Positions 10,245 through 18,079 of a stretch of 64,000 nucleotides of DNA are shown here, one piece after another. The notes beneath the pieces were generated by a model, which was not told the DNA's origin, ran no database searches, and saw nothing but the letters and a program-made list of their open reading frames with translations. Every line of letters starts with the position of its first letter. The first letter of the stretch is position 1. Made by a program: the position numbers and the translations under genes. Source of the DNA: Paramacrobiotus metropolitanus (taxonomy: Eukaryota; Tardigrada; Eutardigrada; Parachela; Macrobiotidae); NCBI RefSeq assembly GCF_019649055.1, contig NW_026570333.1, positions 62,001-126,000 on the forward strand. The letters run 5' to 3'.

Positions 10245-11590
10245 GGTGCAAAATCAAAAAGTACTTGTCTATTATTGTTTATTTCAATAATATTATCGTA
10301 AACTAGCATGGCGATACATACAGCTGCTTCTGGTAATGGTTTGGCAAAACGCATGCTCATATTTAAATTACCTTGTCGAATGAGCGATAAAGCACCACGT
10401 CCTGTATGTCCTCTCGTAAAATCAAAGCCGTAAATACAAAATCCACCTAAATTATAATCAGATCTGTCAAACGGCAGCTCTCCAAAACCTTCGTGAAGGC
10501 GCTCCAGTGTATCAAAAAGTCCTTCGTACGGCTCCAAACTAGCCCCGTTTTCAAAATCCATATTATATCCCCGAGTTGGAAATATTTGCCCGTCTATTTC
10601 TGCATGCAAGTAAGCCAAACTGAAATGATTAAAAGCATACGGCGTCGAAGTATATTCCCCATTGAATGCCCTACTCGGTACCATGGCAAACAACATAACC
10701 TTGGGTAACTGCCCGATAACAAGATTGGGCCAAATATGTTGCTGCTGTCCGGCAAACAGAGTAGTTTGCCGCATAGCAACACGTTCAATGTGGTACTTGG
10801 CATTTGTTGTAACTAATTGCTTAGTTAAAGCCCCTAGAAAATCGGGCGATGGCTCGTATTTTCTAATTTTTAAACGAGGGTTTTTGATAATTACAGATTT
10901 TGGTTTTGATAAATCGCTGTCCGTCATAAAAACTAGACTGTTTTTATTACGCACTAATTTTATGCTCAACTCGACACCTGGTATCAGTGGTTTGTCCTGT
11001 TGGAACAAATCACAATGCAGCTTTCCTGATAATTGCAGTGGGCGGCACGCTCGAAGCCACATTCGTCTTAACTCTGCTCCTTTGCTAAAAAAGATCTTTT
11101 CATTGTTAACTTTGGCTTCGTAATATGGATCTTGCTTCCACAGTAATGTGTCCATGGCAAACCCGGACAGTTGTAATTGTGAAGCCTGCGCTTGCTTAGT
11201 GTAGCCTAGACGATTTTCAATGTACCCCCGCATATGGTACATGGAGCTGCTGTCAGAAATATTACGACCACCCAGAGTGACAAATACCTGTTCAAATAAA
11301 CTATCGAGAATATTATTTACGGTTGTCAAGCAGGCATCATCCGTGGGCATATCCCCTTTAGAGTCAGTTACATACAGATCACAAGAAAATCGGACATCTG
11401 CCAAACTAATAAGTTCTGTTTGACACGGAGCAATGGTAAAAACATAATCGTTGGATGTGTCCGACGGGGCTTGCGTTGGCCCGATATCATAATCGCGGGT
11501 ATTCCACCTTTCGGTAAGAGTCGCCGGAAGATAGAATAAATGGCTCTCTAGGAGCATAGAAGGTTCGGAACCGCTTTCAATAAGAGCCAT
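10241..11590 (-). CDS. Major capsid protein (hexon-like, double jelly-roll type)
   Basis: 449 residues, intact. Composition and position (between the small basic protein and the protease, in the minor capsid - major capsid - protease block) match the major capsid protein of Polintons and adintoviruses. The N-terminus has the typical acidic start leading to a PATLTERWN-like segment, and a conserved aromatic/Gly-rich C-terminal half contains GGFCIYGFDF near residue 385. The start ATG overlaps the preceding stop by one base (TAATG), and its stop overlaps the protease ATG. Assignment rests on synteny and remembered family patterns; a structure model would settle it. Confidence 0.85.
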   Translation of the reverse strand: MALIESGSEPSMLLESHLFYLPATLTERWNTRDYDIGPTQAPSDTSNDYVFTIAPCQTELISLADVRFSCDLYVTDSKGDMPTDDACLTTVNNILDSLFEQVFVTLGGRNISDSSSMYHMRGYIENRLGYTKQAQASQLQLSGFAMDTLLWKQDPYYEAKVNNEKIFFSKGAELRRMWLRACRPLQLSGKLHCDLFQQDKPLIPGVELSIKLVRNKNSLVFMTDSDLSKPKSVIIKNPRLKIRKYEPSPDFLGALTKQLVTTNAKYHIERVAMRQTTLFAGQQQHIWPNLVIGQLPKVMLFAMVPSRAFNGEYTSTPYAFNHFSLAYLHAEIDGQIFPTRGYNMDFENGASLEPYEGLFDTLERLHEGFGELPFDRSDYNLGGFCIYGFDFTRGHTGRGALSLIRQGNLNMSMRFAKPLPEAAVCIAMLVYDNIIEINNNRQVLFDFAP

Positions 11591-11961
11591 TATAGTTTGT
11601 CTTTAAGTGCGTCAATTGCAAGTTGTCGCTTTGTAAGGACTACTTTGCGTCGTTTTCGGCCCTTAATACCCGATCCTTGCTGTTGTTTCAGTTTGTCACT
11701 AACATGTTCTACAGCTTTGTCGATTGCTGATTCCACAGCTTTATGTGCCATATTTTTCATATGCGGTTGGGCTTTTGTTATTAAATTGCTTATATGGGGC
11801 GCGGCTTTGCTGGAAATACCCTTAGCAAAACCGATAACTTTCCCCCAAAAGCCAGCACCGGACATGGGGGCACCGCGGTATACCGGCATCCCAAACCCAT
11901 GTTGCCGGCTAAAGGCTTGTAAATAACGATTTTCATCAAACTTGTGCTCTTGAAGTACCAT
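11590..11961 (-). CDS. Small basic virion-type protein
   Basis: 123 residues. A Gly-rich N-terminal third (MSGAGFWGKVIGFAKGI region, with an amphipathic stretch) leads to an Ala/Lys/His helix and a very basic tail (GRKRRKVVLTKRQ). This is like the small core/membrane-lytic proteins (pVI/pX type) encoded next to the capsid gene in adenoviruses and Polintons. By analogy it could be a protease substrate; I did not locate a definite cleavage site. It sits between minor and major capsid genes with one-base overlap to the latter. Confidence 0.65.
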   Translation of the reverse strand: MVLQEHKFDENRYLQAFSRQHGFGMPVYRGAPMSGAGFWGKVIGFAKGISSKAAPHISNLITKAQPHMKNMAHKAVESAIDKAVEHVSDKLKQQQGSGIKGRKRRKVVLTKRQLAIDALKDKL

Positions 11962-11964
11962 TTT

Positions 11965-12690
11965 TCAGCGTTTCTTGGGTCGAAAATGTAACTTTATTAT
12001 CGTGGTACCTGGATGAAACGATACTTCTGTCCCTAAATCATCTGCGAGTTTTAATTCAATGGTCTGAAAGGTGTGTTTGGCAAGTGGCACATAATGCGGA
12101 TTTTCGTAAATTAGTGTAGTCTCGGTGTGAGAACTGGCGACGGTTGCAATTGTTCGTAGCAACGGTACCATTGCATCGCCGACGAACCCGTGCTCAATAA
12201 TGTCGCAATAAACATGCACAACACGACTCTGTTTGCCCGGTCGTAAGTGGTACGTTTGACCACCGGCACCGGCGTAAAAGTGCTCTTGCAATAGACCCAG
12301 CGCCCTCGTATGCTCTGATCCCTGAAACGTGAGCTCGGCATCAGGATTTACCACCAGCTGTGCGGAGCTACCAGTCACGTCAATATGCCCAAAGATGGTG
12401 TCTTTGTCACGCAGTAGAAGGTTTATTTTCCGAATTAGTTGATTCTCGTCATTGTATGACTCTTTATTTAAATACCGACTGTGTCTCGGCGTAGTCGTGG
12501 TTTTAACTAGCACTGCCAAACCCTCAGTAAACCTGAGACGCATCGGTGGTAAAATAATTTCGGAAAGACCGACTTCCCAGTTTCCATCAAGATCAATACC
12601 TTTGGCTAGCAAAGTTGTGAATTTTCCACAACGATTTGCGGGATAAATATTGTGAGATGCGGAAGACGGTAGTGTCATATAAAAACTCAT
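11965..12690 (-). CDS. Minor capsid protein (penton-like) candidate
   Basis: 241 residues from the ATG at 12690. I chose this start because it overlaps the integrase stop (ATGA) and begins a typical MSFYMTLPS-like N-terminus; an upstream in-frame extension to 12744 lies within the integrase gene. The sequence is rich in beta-strand patterns with W/F/Y and ends in a basic FRPKKR tail. Size, position beside the capsid gene, and the Asn/Trp 'NWEVGLSEI' block near residue 37 agree with the single jelly-roll vertex protein of Polintons. No frame break is seen. Confidence 0.75.
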   Translation of the reverse strand: MSFYMTLPSSASHNIYPANRCGKFTTLLAKGIDLDGNWEVGLSEIILPPMRLRFTEGLAVLVKTTTTPRHSRYLNKESYNDENQLIRKINLLLRDKDTIFGHIDVTGSSAQLVVNPDAELTFQGSEHTRALGLLQEHFYAGAGGQTYHLRPGKQSRVVHVYCDIIEHGFVGDAMVPLLRTIATVASSHTETTLIYENPHYVPLAKHTFQTIELKLADDLGTEVSFHPGTTIIKLHFRPKKR

Positions 12691-13758
12691 TTTAGATCTT
12701 CTTTGTTTTCCCAAGAGTCGTAAGCGGGACCGTAACCGTACCAACGTATAAGGTATTGCTGTTTTCCCTTGTACATTCTCTCCCTTAATATACGTGATAT
12801 ACGATGAAACGGTCGCTCGGTCATAATAAATTTTGACAGTTCGCTGGCATAAAAATCTCCATCAATTTTTTCACCTCCTAGATCCTCCAAAGCGTAAATG
12901 TAATGATTCTGTCGTTTTTTAACTTGTACAATTTTAAAAATTTCTTCAGTGTAATTGGTTTCGTATCCCTTTTCGAACGTCTGCTTGCGTTTTGCTATAC
13001 GCACGTGATCCCCTACCTGAAAAATAGGATTTTTTGCCTGTGGCTCTTCTATCATATCTTGACGTATAATGCGCGCTTCATCTACATCCACCTGACTGGG
13101 GGCAAACCCTGTACTAGAGTGAACAGAATTATTATGATTTTAAAATCTCTGGTAAAATATCGAGATACTTGTAAGTATTATTCTCTGTCATGTACACGTA
13201 AAGACGTTCCTTAATTGTTCGGTTAAAACGTTCTACCATAGCGCATTTAACATCGTCGTTTTTTGTTGTAAAAAATCTAATGTTATAATCAGTAAAAAAT
13301 TGTTTCAGTTGTTTATTCACAAATTCTTTACCGTTATCGCTTTGGCAGCGCAGTGGTCGATCAGATTCTTTATAAATATTACACAGAGCACGAATAATTT
13401 CTTCGGGTTTCTTCGATTTGACGGGCTCGGCCCAGCCGTAGCGAGAGAAACAATCGACACAAGTCAGTAAATACTTAACGTCTTTATTATCATTCGCAAA
13501 TTTTTGCATATCTGCCAAGTCAATTTGGTGCTGGTCACCAATATTAAATGATAAAATCTTCCGACGTTTAAATTTCGACCGAAAGGGTTTATGTTGAGTA
13601 TAAGCGTCTTTGCTTTGCAAATACTCTTCCACTTGCTGGCGAGTAAATCCATGATTTTGCGCTTCCCGGTACAAACGCTCGATGCCTCCCAGACTACCAG
13701 GATTAGAAGCATCTAAATAAATATCGTCCAGTGTTGCCATTATGCGTAGCTGAGCCAA
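12687..13758 (-). pseudogene. Retroviral-type integrase with C-terminal chromodomain, one frameshift
   Basis: The integrase inserts the element into host DNA. The first part (13758-13132) has the DDE core: Asp in HQIDLADM (about residue 79), Asp in QSDNGKEF (about 140) and Glu in VERFNRTIKER (about 175). It ends at TAA codons, but the family sequence resumes one base over in the +1 frame and continues through an SH3-like segment (FQVGDHVRI) to a chromodomain (YLIRWYGYGPAYDSWE) ending at 12687. The break lies near 13132-13140 beside a run of four A, so a homopolymer error or a real indel are both possible. The gene start overlaps the end of the upstream low-complexity gene, and its stop overlaps the minor capsid ATG. 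Confidence 0.9.
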
Positions 13759-14708
13759 CCACCCTTCTGTGTCTTTTGCTTCTTTTTAGGAGGACCAGTA
13801 GATTTTGTGGTTTTACGCCTTAATAAGTCATAGCTCTTTTCAACGCCATTCTTAAGGGTGCGTGTTTCCGTTGGTTCTGTATAGGTCAACGCTTTGGCTG
13901 TCGGAGCCGCTGGTAAAGCCTTCGAAGTTGATGGGGCGGGTAAAGCTTTTAAATTTTCCGGTACAGGTAAGGCCTGTGAAGTCGAAGGGGCCGGTAAAGC
14001 CCTGGATGTAATCGCTTTTCTATCGGGAACCTTATACGGAGCCGCTTTTTTGCTGCGTGTAATTGGACCAGAGCTTCGCGGTGCAACCACAACGTCAATC
14101 CGGTCTGTAGGTAGCGACACGGGTAGTGGTTCGTATTCGGGAGGTACATACTCTAATGACCCATCATCAGGAAACTCTACGATGGGTGAGGATGGTAGCT
14201 TCTTTTTTGGTTTCTGCCCTTTGGATATTGGCTTGGGGCGTGGATTTTTATACACATGTTTTACCAGTGTCTCTCTAGGTACATACTGTGGTACGTATTG
14301 TACAACTGGATCACGTTCGATATACTGTACAACGGGATCGCGCTCGATATACTGCACAATAGGTTCGCGTTCAATATATTGTATTGTGGGCTCACTTTGG
14401 ATATATACCGGCTCACTTGGTAGATACTGAATAACCGGAGGTTCGGTCGCTTGTGTCGATCCATCAGTAAGTAGGGGCGCAGCTTGAGTACCATAGTTTC
14501 TTTGCGAAGGCACGCTTGGTATGTGTTCGTTAACTTCAGATCTTATAACCCGTGGTTCATAGTCTGCAGGCTTAGTCTGATACGCGGCTCGAGCCAGCAA
14601 ATCATGAGTCATGGCACTACGAATTTCTTCAGCCTTTTTCCATGATGTGGCTTTGGTCTTGCCGGGTGCAGAAAATTCGGACTCAGGTACAAGAACGTAG
14701 GTCTTCAT
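13740..14708 (-). CDS. Proline-rich, repeat-containing Polinton protein of unknown role
   Basis: 322 residues, intact. The N-terminus (MKTYVLVPESEF) resembles the start of a conserved protein next to the integrase in other Polintons; I recall the pattern but not a function. A central block of tandem short repeats (PVVQYIERD-type, about six copies, residues 105-145) is followed by Pro/Lys-rich sequence and a second repeat series of KALPAPSTS-type units (about 235-280). The C-terminus is Lys/Gln-rich. The repeats suggest an extended, multivalent linker or structural protein. The gene overlaps the integrase start by 19 bp. Confidence 0.6.
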   Translation of the reverse strand: MKTYVLVPESEFSAPGKTKATSWKKAEEIRSAMTHDLLARAAYQTKPADYEPRVIRSEVNEHIPSVPSQRNYGTQAAPLLTDGSTQATEPPVIQYLPSEPVYIQSEPTIQYIEREPIVQYIERDPVVQYIERDPVVQYVPQYVPRETLVKHVYKNPRPKPISKGQKPKKKLPSSPIVEFPDDGSLEYVPPEYEPLPVSLPTDRIDVVVAPRSSGPITRSKKAAPYKVPDRKAITSRALPAPSTSQALPVPENLKALPAPSTSKALPAAPTAKALTYTEPTETRTLKNGVEKSYDLLRRKTTKSTGPPKKKQKTQKGGWLSYA

Positions 14709-14757
14709 TTTGTTATAAATGATGCAACTAGTGTTCCTAGAATTGGAAGTAGAGCAG

Positions 14758-15024
14758 CTAAGAATCCTCCTTTTGCGCTAAAATTGTTCGCTTTTTAACG
14801 TGTGAAAGTTTTCTGTCGGCTAAACGCTTAATTATCGGTGCAAAACGTCGTGCTCTGGCTAAATCAACTTTACTCAAAGCCGTTGGTTGCTTCACCAAAT
14901 TTAAACAAGCTTCTTCAATTGCTAAAATTTGTTTTTTAGAAGCAACCTGTAAAAAATATCTACGCTGTCGTGGATTCATAATTTCCAAAGCGCGTAGTAT
15001 ACTGAGAACGTCTTCTGGATTCAT
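14758..15024 (-). CDS. Small basic conserved-type Polinton protein
   Basis: 88 residues, helical and basic. It has a pattern of conserved leucines and arginines, ending in Lys-rich sequence (RKLSHVKKRTI). It resembles a small protein found beside capsid genes in many Polintons, possibly a nucleic-acid-binding core protein; the function is not established as far as I know. It starts two bases after the ATPase stop, inside the tight minus-strand block. Confidence 0.55.
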   Translation of the reverse strand: MNPEDVLSILRALEIMNPRQRRYFLQVASKKQILAIEEACLNLVKQPTALSKVDLARARRFAPIIKRLADRKLSHVKKRTILAQKEDS

Positions 15025-15026
15025 CT

Positions 15027-15657
15027 TTACACGTATATTTTCCGGTAGTCAAATATGTTTGACTGTAGCCTTAGCTTGTCAGGTGTATCAGGACGGAGAT
15101 TTATTACCAAATAACCAAAAGGTTCCTTTATAGCCTTTTTGTATGCATCACACAAATGCGGCATACCTAGCTGGCGAGAAAGTAGTTTAATATGTTGTAC
15201 ATCACGTACAGATTTAAATAAAATTAAATATTGTGAGTTAAGAGAGATATCTCTCATGCTTTTGCCTTGTTTGTATAAATTTTGCGATATAAAGATAACA
15301 GAAACATTTTTATGATGCACATCTCTGGTAAATATTGTTGAACACTTTGCGTTTTTTGATATTTCTTCCATGAGGTCATCAAGAATAAGTAGCGTAGGCG
15401 TATTTCTATCAAAAAAAATTTTCATCTTGCAGGATTTTATCCATTCCTGGCAGCAGCTCGATGGACTTATCAAAATTACCGAATGCCTCTTGCCATGTAC
15501 CGTACGCATATACTATACGTATGGGCGCGGGTGTGAAATTATTGGGAATACTCCGTAAAAGTTGCATCGTAAATGTCGATTTTCCGGACATAGTTGGACC
15601 AGAAATATAAAGCGAGCAAGGAGTTTTAAATCGGAAATCAAAAGTCACCTTTTCCAT
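15027..15657 (-). pseudogene. FtsK/HerA-type packaging ATPase with a frameshift at a T run
   Basis: This ATPase would pump DNA into the capsid. Walker A is GPTMSGKST (about residue 20) in the first part (15657-15409). That frame stops just after a run of eight T on the coding strand (about 15410-15417). The family sequence resumes in the next frame with Walker B (LLILDDL) and a sensor region (SVIFISQN), ending at 15027. Seven T instead of eight would keep a single frame of about 210 codons. The frame break is therefore a one-base homopolymer difference, either a sequencing error or an inactivating mutation. Confidence 0.88.
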
Positions 15658-15760
15658 TTTAAAAAAACTCTGTTTTTAAACCGCTATTTGTATGCTTTAT
15701 CTATGAGGAATTTTTTTCAAGAAACTCCTGATTTTGACTTTGAAAAACTCTTTTATCGAT

Positions 15761-16300
15761 TCAGATTCTGGAGTTTTCAGTTGAAGAATCTAGGAGTTTT
15801 ATTATAAATTCAAAAACTTTTTGAATTTGTTCCGAAGAAGTACAACCAAGGACTACACAGCTACCGGTATGAAAAATATGAATGGTGGCGTACGAAAGCC
15901 TTAATTTTAGTGCTGGAAACAGCTCTGGCTCTAGTAGACGTTGCACAGCGAAGTTTTTTGCTTTCTCGTAAAGCTTTGCCAAGTTAACGTTGTGTGTATG
16001 TTTGTACGTGCAAACGGTATTTGCGACACTGCTGTCCTTAATGTTTAACTCTATACCTTGAGTATAAAGCATCATTTGATAACATTTTAGAAGTGAATAC
16101 GACCCTGTAATAATTTTAGCACCGTTTATTATAGCTTTACCATTAGGGAATAATTGACAGAACGTTTTGTTTTCTAAACTTAAAGTGACAGAATTAAATC
16201 CTTTAACAGACTTTGTATTAAGTGGAAATGATTTCCAAACTTTCTCCAAACAAATCACTTTGTCGAATTGGACGGAAAGAATGACGTTACGGATATCCAT
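15761..16300 (-). CDS. TATA-binding-protein-like protein
   Basis: About 179 residues, the length of the TBP core. Two direct repeats of the TBP saddle are visible. In repeat 1, a hydrophobic strand precedes LFPNGKAIINGAK, matching the family's IF-x-SGK-x-V-x-TGAK signature. In repeat 2, LEPELFPAL matches the highly conserved YEPELFPGL block, followed by IHIFHTGSCVVLGC at the second signature. The DNA-contacting phenylalanines appear partly kept (LF and IF). I start at the ATG at 16300; another ATG lies at 16312, and the gene's own TATA box at 16338-16348 sets a transcription start near there. Neighbours are the PC4-like gene and the ATPase. It could replace or compete with host TBP at viral promoters (inference). 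Confidence 0.8.
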   Translation of the reverse strand: MDIRNVILSVQFDKVICLEKVWKSFPLNTKSVKGFNSVTLSLENKTFCQLFPNGKAIINGAKIITGSYSLLKCYQMMLYTQGIELNIKDSSVANTVCTYKHTHNVNLAKLYEKAKNFAVQRLLEPELFPALKLRLSYATIHIFHTGSCVVLGCTSSEQIQKVFEFIIKLLDSSTENSRI

Positions 16301-16337
16301 GGCTACGAGCATTAATTGCGACAGTGTCAACTTGGAA

Positions 16338-16348
16338 CCTTTATATAC
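16338..16348 (-). promoter_or_regulatory. TATA box of the TBP-like gene
   Basis: A near-perfect TATATAAAGG on the minus strand, 35-45 bp upstream of the ATG at 16300. No CGCCAGT palindrome is beside it, so this promoter may be of a different class from the polymerase and IAP promoters. Confidence 0.6.
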
Positions 16349-16462
16349 CTTTCAAGTTAAGACTGTCACAAATAATGGCTTCAAAGCCTTTTTTTCTTTT
16401 CACAACAAACAGAACAGAGTAAATGCTAAGTAAGATATGCCAATAAAAATTGAAGCATCCAG

Positions 16463-17669
16463 TCAGACAACAATATCCCGTCCCCAGTGCTGGATGTAGA
16501 TTTCCTCCATGAGATTGATGAATCCCTGATATGGTAGTTGAATGGTGCGCCGAGGTTGAGAGAAACGAATCATGCGTCCGTATTTCGGGTGGATGCTGAC
16601 AGTAACATCCACACAGCCCTGACCCGGCAGAGAAAACTTTTCAGCACCCTTGTCGACAATGGCCCGGTCCATACAATCCTGCAGTGTCCCGTTTCTAATC
16701 ATCCCCAACAAACAGTTGATGTCGGCATACGCCAGGCGAACTCCTTTGTCCATGGCCTTCTTCAGCCCAGAACCGTCCGGTTTGGCATCGAACACTAGAA
16801 AGAAGCAAACATCCTTCGGGTTCCAAAACATACTAACTACAGCGTTGATTTTGTAGATAGTAAAATCTTCATGCACCCCCAAAACTTCCAAAGCCCGTAC
16901 TGAAGCCATTTTGATGTGAACAGGAGAGCGGTCGACATCAAACTAAATGTTCTTCGAAATGTAGTTACGCTTGAAGACTTACGATGTTGAAATTCCACTG
17001 GCGAAAGAACTCGACTGGCGATGGAGCGCCAGTGACGTCATAGACGCTGTATTTGGACAGTGTATCGATGTACTTTGTTTCTAAGCGGTACAGCAAAGCC
17101 TCGTCCTGTGCAATTTTCCACACGTCACCATTCGTTTGGTCGTTGGCAAGCGAAACAATGGCCGAGGCGCATTCGTGATGGAATTCCAAGGGTAGCGGAT
17201 GAAAATTAAAGTTTTGAATGGATGCCAGTGAACGCCGTAAATCATCCCACTTTAGATCCCTCAATAAAGTAATTCCTTTTTTGGGAATTCTCGCGCGACT
17301 ATCAGAATTCGCGTTGGTACTTGTAAAACGGTCGATTTGAATGACAATGACCCCGTTAACAGTTATGCGTTTCGCCAATAAGCCATTGCCGAAATCCTTC
17401 GTGAACGAGGATTTGTTGTGACAACGATCGCCGTCAACCGAAACAGGTATGTTGTACGAATCATCACGTACAAAACTGAGGATCTGCAAAAATTCCGCGA
17501 TCGAAAGTGACAAAGACTTCTTGTAACAACGAAAGCCGATAATTTGAATTTCTCCAGAATCTAGAAACTTTAAATGAAAAGATCCAGAAGAGTATTCCCG
17601 TTGCGCTGGAGTAAAAGTTAATACCGAAAGGTCAAAATCCGTTCTGAAAGCGCAGTGCCGAAACACTGA
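16463..17669 (-). CDS. Protein with three PC4-like (p15 coactivator) segments, spliced
   Basis: PC4 binds single-stranded DNA and supports transcription initiation. Two ORFs join across a 40-nt intron (16982-16943; donor gtaagt, acceptor tttag), giving about 390 residues in one frame. Segment 2 is clearest: beta strands in VIVIQIDRF, then PKKGITL and an aromatic helix LKWDDLRRSL, the PC4 order of strand, K-K-G-I-(S/T)-L, helix. Segment 1 (residues ~25-70, KKSLSLSIAEFLQIL) and segment 3 in the second ORF (RRTIQLPYQGFINLM) look like diverged copies. No ATG begins the frame; a cag acceptor at about 17670 suggests a small 5' exon in the divergent promoter region. It is next to the TBP-like gene. 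The PC4 assignment is by pattern only. Confidence 0.5.
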
Positions 17670-17699
17670 CTGTGGAGAATTCGTAGTAACTTAAGAAAA

Positions 17700-18079
17700 C
17701 GTGGTCATCGCCAGTGTGGATCAACCATTGTCAAATCAGAGAGAATAAGACAGAATGTGGGTCATCGCCAGTTTGGATTAGCCATTGTCAAATGAGAGAG
17801 AACGAGACAAAATGTGGGTCAGCGCCAGTTGGGATTAGCTAAGGAACAAAGAATCTAGGTCAGGTCCAGTTTGGATTAGCTAAGGAACAAAGAATCTAGG
17901 TCAGCGCCAGTTTGGATTGCTCATTGTCAAATCAGAGAGAATAAGACAGAATGCGGGTCAGCGCCAGTTTGGATTAGGTAAGGAACAAAGAATCCAGGTC
18001 AGCGCCAGTTTGATTTCTGAAAACGACGTGGTCTATCTCAGCTGTCTGGAATGGGAATTCATTCGCAATTCTGAACGCC
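17700..18079. promoter_or_regulatory. Divergent promoter region with repeated CGCCAGT motifs
   Basis: Between the PC4-like gene (minus) and the ADP-ribosylglycohydrolase/BIR gene (plus), six CGCCAGT copies occur at about 17709, 17766, 17823, 17905, 17962 and 18003, plus a decayed copy near 17869. They are embedded in longer repeats (attgtcaaatgagagagaa... and ...aaggaacaaagaatctaggtcag). All face the plus strand. No clear TATA box precedes the plus-strand ATG at 18080. Confidence 0.6.

Noticed and set aside
12691-12744. Upstream extension of the minor capsid ORF
   Set aside because: It lies within the integrase chromodomain coding in another frame; the ATG at 12690 with ATGA overlap is the better start.
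13128-13145. Programmed -1 frameshift at the U UUA AAA heptamer before the integrase stop
   Set aside because: The heptamer is present, but a -1 shift leads into a frame that does not resume the integrase/chromodomain; the needed change is +1 (or -2).
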